Shown here one piece after another: positions 1 through 13,450 of a DNA stretch of 64,000 nucleotides. Each line of letters starts with the position of its first letter. Within the stretch, counting starts at the first letter, position 1. Location of the stretch: contig CM036621.1 of NCBI GenBank assembly GCA_020746105.1, positions 52,424,264-52,488,263 on the forward strand, in the 5' to 3' direction. The notes beneath the pieces were generated by a model that was not told the origin of the DNA, ran no database searches, and worked only from the letters and a program-made list of their open reading frames with translations. Made by a program: the position numbers and the translations under genes. This DNA comes from Trogon surrucura (Eukaryota; Chordata; Aves; Trogoniformes; Trogonidae).

Positions 1-3000
1 TCAGCCAAAACACAGGACTTCTAAGAATGTGGCTCTGTTCCCAAACAATGTCACAAAGGTCAGCAATGCTAATTTTTCAGAAAACATCTATCCCACTGTG
101 AGCATTTTACCTGTTGTACACTTGACCTGCTGTTAACTCTTCCACTCTCAATATTCTAATAAATCCTTTGCAAAATGACTTTTCATTATGCACAAGTCAT
201 TTGTGATCATTAAAAACTGATTTGCAGTAATTAGTCACACAATTGTAGGCTTGTTCTATCTTCTGTTTCAAGAGAGAGAAGCTGTAGGATGTGGTGGGAT
301 GATGGAACTGTTGTAAACACATAGGTATTTCGCTGTGAAAATTATTGGTGACCAGACCATGTGACAGTGAGCCAACTCCATCCTTTTTTTTTAAAAAAAA
401 GAACTCATCCATTTTATATCTTTGGTTTCATATTTCAGTAAAAAATAGACACCTTTTATTTTAGAGGTAGAAAGAAAAGCAATTATTATCTTGCCGTGCT
501 AAATCTACCAGTGAATATATGAGAAAACATCAGAGAATGACAGTTTATTTATTAAATATGCTATACACAGCATAGCATACCAAAGCGGAAATTATTTCAC
601 TCTAATTTTTTTATTATGTATTATTTGTAAGACATCTGTACTCCAAATTGAATAAACTCAAAGCTCTACCACTTCAAATGTTGCAAAATAGTACAAATGT
701 CACAATCAGGTATATAAAATTGTTATATACAAATTACATGGAACGGCCATACTGCCCAGCCAGCAGACCAGCAAGATGCTCCAGGCAATTTAAAAATATA
801 CCAATAAGATGTTTATATGGTCTTTTTTCTTTTTTTTCTGAGAGCAAAATGGAGGAGTGTCAGGGAGTAGAAAATGAAGGAACTTAAGGGAATTTCCTAC
901 ACAAACCAGTATGAATACCCTGGTGGGTTTTCATTTTGTTGACATTTCAAAAAATTTAAAATTAAATTCTACCTGCAGAAAGACTGTTAACTGATCATCC
1001 ATGCAATCTCTTAAAATCAAAACGCCTATAAACAACCAAAAAGAAGAAGAAGAAAAAAACAAAACAGAGAAACCTTTAGGATTCCTATATGTTATGTAAA
1101 AGTTTTTAGGCTGGTAATGGAAAACACTAAATCAACTCTCAGGTTAGTGGACATAATTATAAACTCTGATTCAAATTCAGTCAATGATTATGTCCTTTCT
1201 GTCACAATTAATATCTAATTGGTTTTCTAAGACATTTTTATTTCTTTCTTTCACTTCTAAATTTAGATCATTGGCAGCTTTACCATTCTGTGTCTGCTGA
1301 TGAAATAAGAATTAACTATCTTTAGATGCTTGATGTTAAATTAATACCATTTTCAATGTGCTTTTGCAGAAAACACAACAAATCACGATCTGATTATCCA
1401 TCTTATCACTCCCTTCTCATTTGTCTTTTTGACTAGTAACTAAAGCACTTTTTGAACTTTTTGTTCTTGTATTTCCTATAAATGAATGAGTACCCTCAGT
1501 GTTTTCTTTCCTCTTTGGTCAATGGCAATAAGACCCACAAAGCCCAGCAGATAATCCAGATGCACTTGCCCTCACCTGCACACAGTCTGCTCCAAAAATC
1601 CTGTAATCTGTTTCCAAGCTTGTACCTTGCAAATCTGTTCTCTCTGAAGGAAAACTTCTAGCTTCTTATAGTCTTCCACAGTTCTGTATGAACAAACATA
1701 AGCAGTGCACATAGAAATGAGCATATACATTTTTAAAAATTGCGTATGTGTAACATCATTGTGTTTTTTTAGTTATAAGCAGATGCTCTTTCCAGGCTTA
1801 AGTCCAGCTCTCTACAGACCCTAGTAACAGGAGGAATGAGGGAAGGAATTTAAGCAGCCCATGACACTTCCTATTATTATCTGGAGAGTGAAAATTATGT
1901 GTTAAGAAGAGCAGCCACCGGGAAGGAATAAGGAGCAATGGAGCTGAAAGCAGTAGAAATTCACATACTTTCCAACTCAGGAGGGAGTATCACCTTTATC
2001 CTTGCCTAGTCTGCTACACCTGACAGGCTAATTTAACTTAGCAGTGTCCTACTTCTAGGGCACAGAAGAGGCTATACAACTTCAGTATGGATTGCTGAAA
2101 CAGAATATCTCTTTTTTTGACAAGTTACTCAAAAGATTGCAATTTGAAAAGAAGATATTAAACTGGTAAGTATGGAGTCTGTCCTGAACGTTATTGCCAA
2201 GAATGTGAACTAATGACTTCTGCTGTAGCCATCTATACAAAACACCTCTACAAAGGACATCAGCTTGTCTGGCACTAATGAGAGGGAAAGAAGAGTTTTG
2301 ATTTTCCTTGGTAGCATCCCAAAGCATGATTGTGCTGCTACTGAACATCCTAGTGGGTACCTACTGTAATCAAGTGCTGCAGTACCTTTGAGGTGATCAC
2401 TGACAAGTAACAGTTGAGTCATATCTGGCAAGAAGTTGCCAGATTTTAACAGGGTACCTGAGATTCTCTGTGGACACATACCATGTGTTTTCTCAAGACA
2501 GCATTAAGCAAACAGAAGAGTATTAAATAGATAGGTTTGTTGGGATATTTTTAAGCTATTAAATACATTGTTGGGTAATGTGATATAGCAATGTCATGGC
2601 ACATATTGTGCTTCAGATGAAAAAAATCTAGACCTCTCCAAAGGGCAGAGGATTGCTGAGCGTCCCAAGTTATCATCTCATGACTGTCAGAGCAACGTGT
2701 TACAACGGAATCTACAATTTATGCAAGAGAATGCTATTTTCAGCAGGCTTTATCAAAAGTCATGAAGCCTCATTTCAACAAGAAACATCATCTGTCAATG
2801 CAAGAAAGAGAATGAATGACGATCTTTGTTTAAAAACTGCCAAGGAGTGATTCAACATTCATCAAGTTACTTCATTCTCATTAGCAAAATTTAAATATCC
2901 AATTTAGCAACCTTCACTTTTCCTTTTTAGATGATGGTGTGTTGCTAAACTCATTTTATAGAGAATAATTGGTAATAATATTCCCTTTCTTTCTGTGAAA

Positions 3001-6000
3001 TCCTGAGATGATTCATAAAATAATTTCCATTTCATCTGGAACATTTTCCCTTCTGCAGTACCTGTGGAATCAACCCAATTGTCTGCCTCTTTCAGAAATC
3101 ATTAGCTCTTTCGTGCAAACCATCTCTTAAGACGCTTTTATTACTTCTGAAAGCCCTACCTTCTAATGGATGCAATGTAATTGAGCACAGATGTTATTTG
3201 CAATGAATAGAAAAACCAAACTTCCAAAAAATTGCAGAGCATCGAGCTACTCTGTGCGCACAAAAAAAAAGCTTGTTATTATTTTTAATTTTTATCCATT
3301 GGGCTTGAAAAGTGCAGGCCTATAAGGCACTACACAATACTATGGCTCATAGGGCCAGTTCAGACTTCATTTTGATTGAATTAAAAAAGGACAGAAAGTA
3401 CTATATGCCATAGAACTACAAAGAATTTATGATCTTGGTCTTGCTTTGAAAAACCTCCTGCAGACTTCAATGGGATTTGAAATAGACCTTCTGTGAGTTA
3501 TAGAAACAAGAGCCACTTTTTGTGTACTTCACATGAGTTCTCTAAACAGGAATTAATTAATATTTTGACATTTTATAGTAGTAGTTGGTATTTAATGGAA
3601 ATATTTCCATGGATCGTTGCACTTGATATTGGTCAATACGATTATTGACTTCAGAAATATGTCACTTCCATAATACTATGGATTAGTGTGCCCAGACCAC
3701 TACAAAAGTCATATCAGCTGTACTAAAGAGCACAGAAAAAACCAAGACACTTAAGAAAATTTTGTAAATAGCAAAAAAAAAAAAAATCTCAAAAGGCTGA
3801 CCTTTTATGATATTTATTTATTTTAAGTTTATCTGAAACATCAAGAAATCAAATTTGGAAGGAGGGAAGATTGAGGGCAGGCTTCATTTTGGCATTTCAG
3901 AATTTATATTTTTTCTCTCATCCAGAACAGCAAGTGCTCACTATTTAATTTGCAGCCCATCAGAATAGAAATTTCCTGCATTTTATAATTATGTGGGAAC
4001 CTCAAAGGAACTTACAGTTTACACCTCCAAGTCCGATTTTTTGAGCTTTCTCACAGAAATTGTGTGTTGAAAATCCGTATTTCATTGAAGCCAAATGGAT
4101 TAGGGCAGATACACAAAGGTTTCGCAGGTAAAGAATTTCTGGAAGGGCCATTGGTGGGATTGTGATACAGATGCACTAGACTAAGGAAAATACCTCTCAG
4201 CTGTTCAGTTTCTGATACTCACACATCTTGGATATTGCTGCAAGTCTTTAAAATAAAGAATATTAATGCAATTAATTCATTAAGTAATTACTTTTTTTCT
4301 AGACAAACTGAAAGGAGAAGCTAAGTAGAAAACCAGGCCCTACTAAACAGCTAGTACATGCTCAAATCACTAATACTGATCTACTTTCCCCATGTTTTTT
4401 ACTATTTTTTTTCAAGTGAATCTGCAAATAAAAAGCATCTGCACAAAACCAAAGAATATTCAGTAAGTTTTTTTAAGACTGAAGTTTCATCTTTGGCAAG
4501 TTGGGGATTCAAATCCCAACATTCAGCTTCTGTTGCTGTCACTTGCTCACAGAACTACACTCAAGCTACGCTGATGTCTTGTGGATGCATCCTGTATGAA
4601 AAGTCACATATAAAAAAAAAAAGAAATTACGTCGTATTTTGCATGCAAGACAATGGCTGCGTATTTAGAACAATAGTTTTTATCTGTTTTCTCCCTTTGA
4701 TATCTCACTTTTGAAAATGGAAAGAAGAAACAAGTAACTGGTAAGTTTGTCTACAAAGTACTCTAAAGATTGCAACATGTAGAATACACAACCTTTGCAA
4801 TTTTCAAGTCTTGTGTATTTTACATGCATGCAAATATCTACTTTAAACATAATCTTGAATGAAAAACTAGACAGTAAACTACTGAACCAATCACTTTTAT
4901 AACATTTTTTTCCTTTTTTTCTAAAAAAAAACCATAATTGAAAGAATATTCATGTACACCAAAACTACTTCTAAAGAACCTTATCAGGCAAGATATCTAA
5001 CCATGTTGTCCAGCACCTTCATTTATTTATTGAGTTTGCACTCTTTCTGTTTACTCCTAAACTTGATGCATGCTCCTAAATTCTAGTTAAGCTAATTTTT
5101 GCATTTTTCCCCTTACCTCTTTTCATATAATAATGTGTCAGTCATTTGATAGTATGGGAGTGTCCCCCAACTATCAGTCAAAATCTTGTTCTTCAGAAGA
5201 CTGTCATCACATCACTGGAAAGCAATCTGTCCCACCAGTCAAGTATTTTCTCATGGATTTTTTCAGTGAATTCTACCAGGACCATGTATGCAAAACTGTC
5301 AGTGTAGGCAGTTATTTGTACTTGGGGAAAAAAATCCTACAACCTGCATTACTTATTTCTGTAGTATTGTGCAATAACTTTTCAAAAATGCACATTAAAA
5401 AAATACTTCAGATTTGGGGTTTATCATGCAAAAGCTTAATATTTAGATAGTGATGAACACATTCCTAAATGGAGATTTATTTCCCTCCAAGATCATCTCC
5501 AAACATCACATTTGAGTTTCCAAACTTGTATAAATCTTTTCGGTTGGACTTTGTCCCAGCTAAGTCTAAGCACATGACTGACATTTTCATATTCAGCAGC
5601 ATTGGTTCTTCCCTAGTCAATGTATTGAGGCAAAGTCCAGAAGGTACTAGAAGTGCTAAGGGGTGTTCAGTTGCCTCTGGAAATACCTGTTATTCTTTAC
5701 AAATACCCAGAAGTTCACCAGGGTGATTATGGCCTTCTGACAGGCAATCACATGCATCTCAACACCAACATTAAAGTATGTTCCCTCTGTCATTTCCAAA
5801 TGTTCCTAGGTAAAGTGGCAATTTCTTACTGACATGAAATGCATATACTGTCACATTTTTCAGAAGCACAGGGATACTGTTCAGTGGGTCACAGGCACTT
5901 GCAATCAGATTTTTTAAAGGCACAGATAAATGTTTGACTTTTAAGACTTCCTTAAGTTCTTATGCAGCAGAAGCTAAGGGCTCAGGTACCTCTTTGCATC

Positions 6001-6231
6001 TGGAAACAAAATTCAAAGTGCTGCAGAGGGCTTACAGTAAAATGAGTAATAGCAACACTGTAAATACTGAATAACTGAAGATTTGTACCCACACAGCAAG
6101 AACAGCTCAAAGACATGAAAATGTGAAAAAACATAATAGAACAGGACCTGGCTCCTAATGTGTGTTTCTGTCACAGGAGAGTTAACATCTAATCAGTTAT
6201 TTAAATTAAAGTGTCTAAGCAACAAAAATAA
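1..6231. other. AT-rich intergenic DNA, no gene seen
   Basis: No open frame here has recognisable protein similarity, and the short ones are rich in Phe, Lys, Ser and Leu as expected from AT-rich noncoding DNA. The 118-codon frame at 4358-4714 (+) shows no domain and runs through homopolymer tracts. Short A/T runs and a GAA-rich patch near 1041-1056 are the only simple-sequence features. I see no repeat family I can name. Confidence 0.6.
3595..3610. repeat. 16-bp perfect palindrome
   Basis: ATGGAAATATTTCCAT equals its own reverse complement with no spacer. Palindromes of this length occur by chance now and then in AT-rich DNA, so this is recorded only as a structural feature. Confidence 0.6.
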
Positions 6232-6259
6232 CTAAATGCCCTTAAGCAAGGGCATTTAG
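6232..6259. repeat. Perfect 12-bp inverted repeat with 4-nt loop
   Basis: The left arm CTAAATGCCCTT (6232-6243) is followed by the spacer AAGC and the exact reverse complement AAGGGCATTTAG (6248-6259). Transcribed, it would form a tight 12-bp stem-loop. No T-run, gene or mobile-element end adjoins it, so its role, if any, is unknown. Confidence 0.85.
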
Positions 6260-9200
6260 CCAGAAAATCCTAAAATACACATCAAAGAGTATTTCTAGCT
6301 GAAGGGCATGAACCCAAGGGTCTAAAGGTGAAAATAAAAAAGCTCTGAGCATTTTACCTTTCAAAGCTGAAACACCCAGAGGAGTTGATCCATAGCGATG
6401 TTAGAGGGGTGTAAGGTAGGCTCTTGCCTATAGCAGAGAAATGATGGATACAGCTACAAGAGCTTCTGCTATTTTGTGATTAGGTAGAAGCAGGAAGCAA
6501 TGCGTGGATGAAGCAGGAAGCATTTGTAAAATCAGTAATGACTCACTGAATAGGTCTTGTCTTCGTTTGTGTAAAACTGACACACCAAAAGCAAAAATAT
6601 TGTGCTACTATGCAAAATTATATAAGAAACAAAATCAGCAGGAAATTTTTAACTTAGGCCCTAACAAGATACTAGCATTCAAGAATTCCTGGATGTATAT
6701 TCAGCTTTTCTAAAGAAGGGTTGAGGGCATAGTTTGAAGGTCAGAACTTATATGCTTATATGTTGAATCTCTGCTGTCGTTAGAGATAGTACTGAAAGAA
6801 CTGAAAACAGCTCAGACTTGGTGTCAAAAAAAAAGTGGATGCATCTTTGAGACTAAAGCATACACTTAAGCTACAGGACCAAGCAAAACATGAGAACTGT
6901 TTCTGTGGAAGAAAAGCTCATTACACCTGAATGACTCTCAGACCTGTAGAACAAAATTTGGCACATACAAATTTGGGCAAGGAATGAATCTTGTCTTGTT
7001 CATCCCATATAGCTGGGGCAGTTTTGAAGTATAGTATCAAAAACAGAAAAAAAAAAAAAAGTCTATTTAGGTATGTTTTCCTGTCTCTAGCTAGTGTTTT
7101 TCCCAGCTGCAGCAAACCTAAAAAAAAAATCAAAGAAACCCCAAACAAAAAACCCACCACAAAACAATCATTTTTAGACTTGTGTGAAATCCCTTTTACC
7201 AGCTTGACATGTCGTACATAACTGATAAGCCGTAGAAGAGTGAGCAGCACTATGTCAGTACAGATACACTCTACTCGCTTAAACCAGTCTAGTTCTGTGC
7301 TCATCTTAGACAGATTGTATTTTTCACAGACGATCATAACTAAACACCTGTGAAAATTCCCTCCATCGTGGCTAGACAGTATCCTAACATGTCTCAAAGG
7401 CTGTTTGCTGCTGGGGTAAGGTCACGAGTACAGGAATAGAGTTATAAAATGAACATGGGCTGTGGAGCACAGAAGTCATCTTTCACTGACAAAGGAAGAT
7501 GAACTCTGCGCTTCACCTAGCCGGCATTTTTTTGTGTGAAATCCATAGCTGATAAGTATACAGTGGAGACATGGGAAAACCAACAGAGATATATGAACAG
7601 TTAGAAATGGCAGAAAATGCTTATAAGCCTGGTGACCCTTCTTGCTCATGAATACCTGAATTCTGCCATGAGTTATGCTCTGTATGTCTGTATTAATAGC
7701 AGATATTCTTACTGAGCAGCTGCACATTCAAAAAAGGTGGGAAGGGCGTGGAAAGATCTTGACAACCAATGCTACCTCCAACAGAGAGCTCAGACAAACC
7801 TTTCTTACACAGGCTCTTTTGGAGGTCCAGTCACAGACCTTACTCCAAATTGTAAAGCTCCCCTGAAACAAGAATGGAACAAAACATTATCAAACATTCC
7901 CGTTCCATTACAAGATCCAGATCCAAATCTGGGGTTTTTTTAAGAGTGAAGAAATAATTAAAAAGTTTGTATAAACCAATTTCTTTTCAGTTGCTGTCTA
8001 ACTCCATAGGCTCCAACAAGAACAAACCTTCATCAGTTTTGGATGGAAAGGAAGACAAGAAGTCATTCAGGTTTAATCTAAGTCAGGGTGGCAAAAGAAC
8101 TACAAAACAAGCTTTTCAAAATCAGTTTGTGTAAATCGCTCCAAAGAAAGAGTTAAACCAAATGAACCTGATATGTATGAAATGTTTCATGAGCTATCTG
8201 CCCTCCAGTAAACCATGTATCATTTTGGAGCAAACTGGATCCTTATTACTCAAAGAGCCTTGCACTAATATTTGGACTCTAAGGATATGTCACTGGACAG
8301 GGTTTGCTTATGAAGTAACATGAAGCACTAAAGTCCTTTGCTTCTCCTACTGATTTTCCAAAGGACGAGAGGCCGAGAAGATTTCATCCTTCTTAGAACA
8401 CCAGATATCAAGTCTACAGAACTGAGGAACTGGGTAAAAGGCAAGGTAAGATAGAGTAACTCTTCCCATCTGAGATATATTTTAAAAGGAAAAAAAAGTC
8501 CTTGTAGCTTTAAAAATTATCTTCTGTTCATAAACTAGGAATAAGAAAGGGGTTGACATTGGGTGCGCCAGTTGCCCGAAGAGATAAGGGCCAGAACTAT
8601 GGTCTTCCCTGTTTCTTGTTTCCACTCTATTCTGGGGAACTTTCCCCTTTATCCTTTTTGTTGTATGATTAATATAAAGCTGTATGTTTCCTGCAGTAAC
8701 TGAGTAGATTAGTTTCTTGTGAACAGAACAGCTGCTTCAAAAAGGCCCTGTATCACTTCTGAAAATGAGTTAGACTCCTAAGTAACTCACCAATCTCTTG
8801 AAAATTTCGCCCTTAACATACTGCACGCTCCGCTTCTCCATCTGCAGGCTGGAGATAAGAGCTTATGAATGTGGCTGCTTCTATCGTCATGGGAATAAGA
8901 GAGGGAAAAAGACACAGCAGCAGTGAACACTCAAGCTGGTATAATGGCAGTGCTGCACTGATAGCATCCCTTTTCAAATACCATGGAAAAATGTTACTAC
9001 TCATCAAGTCAAGCACATCAATTCTCACCAACATAGTATTTGACCTCCTGTAGCTTGTTTGATGCAGACCTTATGAAAATCTAGATAAAAATCTTACAAA
9101 ATAACTAGGGTAGATTCTTGTTCTTATCAGACTTCCTGTACAGCATAATGAAAATAGAATGCATGTCTTTATGGAAATTTACTTAACGAAATAACAAGCA

Positions 9201-10059
9201 TCTATGTATTTCACAGGATCACCTGTAAGACAGTCTGGACAAGAGTTAGTGTCCAAGTTCAGTTCCCTGCTAAGCAGAGCTGATGTTGACTGCTACATTT
9301 ATCTTTCAAAATGCCTCTATCCCAGCAAAGGAAAAGAAAAGCAGAAGGCAGAAAGGTAGGTCTTGTGCTGTACCTGAAAGTAAAGTGTTTCCATCAGGTG
9401 CCGAATGAAACCATTGAGCTAGCTCTAGTTTGGGATCAACAACTGTAAAGATCTAACGTTCAGAACCTATAAGCACTTTCTAATCAGCTGTGGTTATTTC
9501 AAGCCACGCTGAAAGGCTCACTTGGTCTGCTGCTATCAAAAAACGTTGAAGACAAAACCTCAGAAGGTTTGGAGATGTCAGATGAAACCCCTACAATACC
9601 TGAATTTTGAGGCAAGTCTTGTGTTGACGCACAAGTAAATCATTTAAATGTGAAATCTGAAAATGTGCTTTGGCAAAAGATGTATACATTTCAAATTGTA
9701 TTCATCAATCCTTTATTGTTAAAACTCAATTTTAAGCGTCTTTTTCTTTTAAACTAAATTATGTCCATTTTTAATGCTCTTTGTGCAGCAACAAAAGATA
9801 AGATAACAATGGCATGGTGTTTAATTCCTGATGCTGTACCTACAGGTTGAGAATCCCCACTGGAATAGCAGTGACTTGGCACCTATTTTTACCTCTCAAT
9901 TTCACACCACCGCAGGTAGAAATTCTGTCCCTCTGTCATCTAATTGTGAAACAGCTTTTCTGCACTTCACTGTGACCACGGGGAAGCCCCATGTTTATGA
10001 TATAGACCAGACTTTCTGAATATTCATCAAAAATATATGTAATCAGCAGCTGTATTAGC
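6260..10059. other. Intergenic DNA, no gene seen
   Basis: It contains the longest open frame outside CR1 (6921-7397, - strand, 158 codons). That frame runs through a poly-A/T tract that gives a Phe-rich stretch and matches no family I know, so I do not call it a gene. A-rich runs lie near 7050 and 7120. Nothing else is recognisable. Confidence 0.5.
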
Positions 10060-10600
10060 ACATCCTTTGTTCCAGTAGGAATCATGGCATCCCCTCAGAT
10101 TTTGCCCCTTCATCTTACCTTGGAGGAGGGAACTTCATTGCTTCCACAGCAATTTCCATATGAGCTTTTATAATTGCCATGAGGGCATCAATTGCAATCA
10201 GCATCAAGTAACTGGTAGTTAACTGTTACACACTGTTCGGCCACATCGTTTTGTCAATTATTCCGATGTCACAAAACACAGGCACTGCAAGGCAGCACTG
10301 CTCTCCCATACTAATCGATCAAATCCAGAAGCAGTTAAGGACCTCAGTGGTTGGAGGGCATGATCACTCCAGCCAGGGGAAGTGAAGGCGTAACGATCTG
10401 CTGAAGTGCAGTTATTAATGAGCCGAGCAAGCAGAAATGCAGGAAACCACAAAAAAAAAAACAAACCACCCTCAACACAATGCTTTGAAGCTGGAGGAGC
10501 AGAGCAACAGAATCACTAACGCGAGTTTGTTTGTTCCTCATTTCTAAGCAAGAAGGCAAAGAGGGTAGCTGAGATCTGCCAACTCCTTTTAGCTCAGACT
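10060..10600. promoter_or_regulatory. Candidate conserved noncoding element
   Basis: This block has higher complexity and more balanced base composition than its surroundings, with no open frame worth calling. It contains closely spaced homeodomain-type cores and related motifs, for example the ATCAATTGCAATCA region near 10188-10201, TACTAATCGATCAAAT near 10309-10323 and GTTATTAATGAG near 10411-10422. Such composition is usual in vertebrate developmental enhancers. Conservation is inferred from texture only and cannot be seen in a single sequence. Confidence 0.25.
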
Positions 10601-13239
10601 TTCATGCTGAGCATGCCCAAATACTCCTAGTTGGAGTTAGTGCATTCTGGAATTTTGAAACTCAAGTGTAAGGATATCACTGACACAAAGTACACTTGAA
10701 CTGCTAATCTGGGTAAAACATACACTTGCTCCATTCCTTTCCCTGTGGCTTAGCATTTTGGACTGTGCTTTCTGTAGATTTTTTACACTCTCTGAAATTC
10801 AGTGAAGGATCAGAAACTATGCTTCGATGTCATTCCCTAGAGACAATCAATCCATGTCTATAGATTCATTAAACAACATAAATATGCATACAGGAATAAT
10901 ACTTACCTGTGAATGAGAGGAAGCAATGTTGTTCAGAAAGGGTATTCAAATGTTCCACTATGGGAGAATGCAAATGGTTAATTAATCAAAGCTATGCCTT
11001 GTTGCATCTGTGAAGCCCCTCTGTATCCCAGCAATGAAGTTTGCACAGCTGGCAAATTTTAAATAAGCAATTACAAGAACCATTTTGAAATTTTGGGAAA
11101 CTCTAAAGAGTATTAAAGACTAAATATTAATTATAACAAGTATCATTCAAACATCTTATAGGACTCTGAGGTACTAATGAACTCTGTTAAGAGTAATAAT
11201 CAGGTTTACAAATTAAACTACTGGATTATATATTAGGCAAGCTTCAGTTTGTTGGAGCTTTTGTGTAATGAGGTTATTTTGCCTCCATACAAGAAATCTA
11301 ATTTTACATGTTTATTATGACAGCTTATTAAACTGCTTTATAGAAAGAACATTAGAGAGACATGTTGGAACTTCTCAATGTCCAAGCTAATTTAAAAAAG
11401 AACATCAAGTGCTCCTCTATGACATTATATTTTTTAATTCATTCACTAGAAAAGAAAGAGAAACAAATAAAAGAATAAAGATAAATGGTGGTTTCTGCTT
11501 CAGCTATAATTCATATTGAGCTCTAATGCCTGATTTCTTTTACTCTGAATAGTTTGGAATTTTTTTTCAATTTAAAATCCTGAAGCCTTTAATATTAGCA
11601 AATCACGATGTAGTCATGATCATAGATTTTCCTTTGGCTTGTGTGTCTGGCAATGGTAGCGGGAAAGGCTGTTCCACTACTTTGGGGCACTTTGATTTAA
11701 ACTGAAATGAAAACTATAGGTTAAAATAAGGAGTGAGAACAATGGGTGTAGAAGGGGGAAGAAGAAAGGAAAAGTAGGTTTCTGTGTACGCACCAGGCAG
11801 GGACAATCCATGTGATTTTGTTGAATAAAACAAGTGAAGACTGAAAAGCACAAAGATGTAAAGTTTTTTAAGCCAGTAGTAAACACACATAATCTGATCT
11901 GTAGAACTTGTACTGCTGAACTAAAACAAACCAACGAGAAAAAACAACCAAAAAAACCCTCAGAACAACCCAAAACTCATTTTCCAATTAAAAATCTAAT
12001 TTCAGCATACAATCAACTGAACACACACAGAAATAGTCTTCCATCCCTAACTAGGTTTCCATATTTTCACTGATTGACTTCCATTCCAGGCAATATATGA
12101 AATCTCTCATGCAATTCTGTTACGCTGAGAAAAATACTCTATTAGAGATGTACCAAGCTGCTAACAGAATTTTGGCCTCATTTTCTAGTCATGGTTTCTC
12201 ATGCTTTGTGTTGCAAATGACACAAACCTCTTCATCTCCAAGAATGATATAAAAGTTTTACGTTAAATAAACATTACAAAATGGTTATTGTGTTTGACTG
12301 AGAATAAGTTATGCATATCTACAATGTAGGCAAGCTGATTTGTTACTTGAAGTGTTTTTTGTTTTTGTAGTGTTCAACCTTTAGGAAAAAAACAAACAAA
12401 CAAAAAAGATGCTGCATTTGAAATTTTAAATTTTTCCATAAGAAATCTTGCTGCATGTGTAAAACAATTTTCAGTAATTATCACCATTGTAGCAGCAACT
12501 TTCAATTTTTATTTTTCATTAACTGAAGCCTAATAGAAAGTAATGTGGTTTTTTTAAAGTTTGAAATTTATGACTAAACTGCAGCACTATGGATATGAAA
12601 TGGTGCTTTTCCTACTCAGAGTACAAACACATTAAATACTGATAGCGGCGTGTGCATAAAACCACATAATGCTGCACAAGTCTCAATGCTTTTTTGTCAA
12701 GTGAGTTTCAGAGCCCACTTAAAAGAACTGAATAAAATATGGCCAAAAGGGTAACTTGAGAAAAATTACACATATTCTAGTATACATATTCTGATTGCAT
12801 GTATATGCAACTTTATTTTATTTGAATATCCAAACCAGAAAAAAAAACATTAGTATGTTTTCTAGAGGCATGAATTTAGCTAAAATTCCCATGCAAAAAA
12901 ACCCCATCTCTATTGACATGCAGACAATGCTTTGGTTGACTTTCTTTGTTTCCACTGTCTTTAACAGAAGGCAAATTTTCTTATATACCCTCATGGAACA
13001 TGACCTCACGCATAACGTGAAATGTGACTGAAATCAAAGCTTTCAGTGCCAACACTTAATACTAAAACATAAATTACTATTATTACCATGCAACTACGTA
13101 AGATGGCTTATATAATAATAAATTATAAATAAAATGACCAGTGCAGTAATAGAATACCCTCATTTTCCTGTGTACTTACACAAATATCTTCAAGTAACTG
13201 CAAGTATCTTTTAAGTAACTGTTAGGCTGTAGATAAAAT
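10601..13239. other. Intergenic DNA, no gene seen
   Basis: The sequence is AT-rich without a recognisable gene or named repeat. The only simple repeat is an A/C tract at 12386-12407 with AAAC units. Short open frames on both strands show no domain. Confidence 0.6.
12386..12407 (+). repeat. (AAAC)n simple repeat
   Basis: A run of A is followed by about four AAAC units. It is a short microsatellite in AT-rich DNA. Confidence 0.7.
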
Positions 13240-13450
13240 GCTCCCAGACGCCCCTGCTGTGGATGACCCATGGAGCAGCCAGCCAGCCCCAGCGGCCCTG
13301 GGTATCAGCAAGCTGCCAGCTCCCTGATCCCGAAGGAGAGGCAGCCCAGTGCATCTCGAGCCCGGGGCGAGGTGTGGGAAGCCTGGCCAGACCTGGCCTC
13401 TTCAGAGCTTGAATGCACCGGGATGTGCTTGGAGCTTATTCTCCTGAAGT
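13240..13450. other. GC-rich, CpG-containing islet in AT-rich desert
   Basis: About 200 bp are clearly richer in G+C than the flanks and contain several CpGs, including CCCGGGGCG near 13361-13369. The + frame from an ATG at 13270 stays open for 104 codons to 13584 and is Pro/Ser/Ala-rich at its start, but it matches no protein I recognise and runs on into AT-rich sequence. The islet could be an exon of an unannotated transcript, a relic of an insertion, or a small regulatory CpG cluster. Sequence alone does not decide. Confidence 0.3.

Noticed and set aside
4358..4714. 118-codon open frame on the + strand
   Set aside because: Low-complexity composition, no domain, no splice context. Such a length is expected by chance in a window of this size.
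6921..7397. 158-codon open frame on the - strand, the longest outside CR1
   Set aside because: It runs through a poly-A/T tract giving a Phe-rich stretch, has no recognisable domain, and its composition is that of translated AT-rich noncoding DNA.
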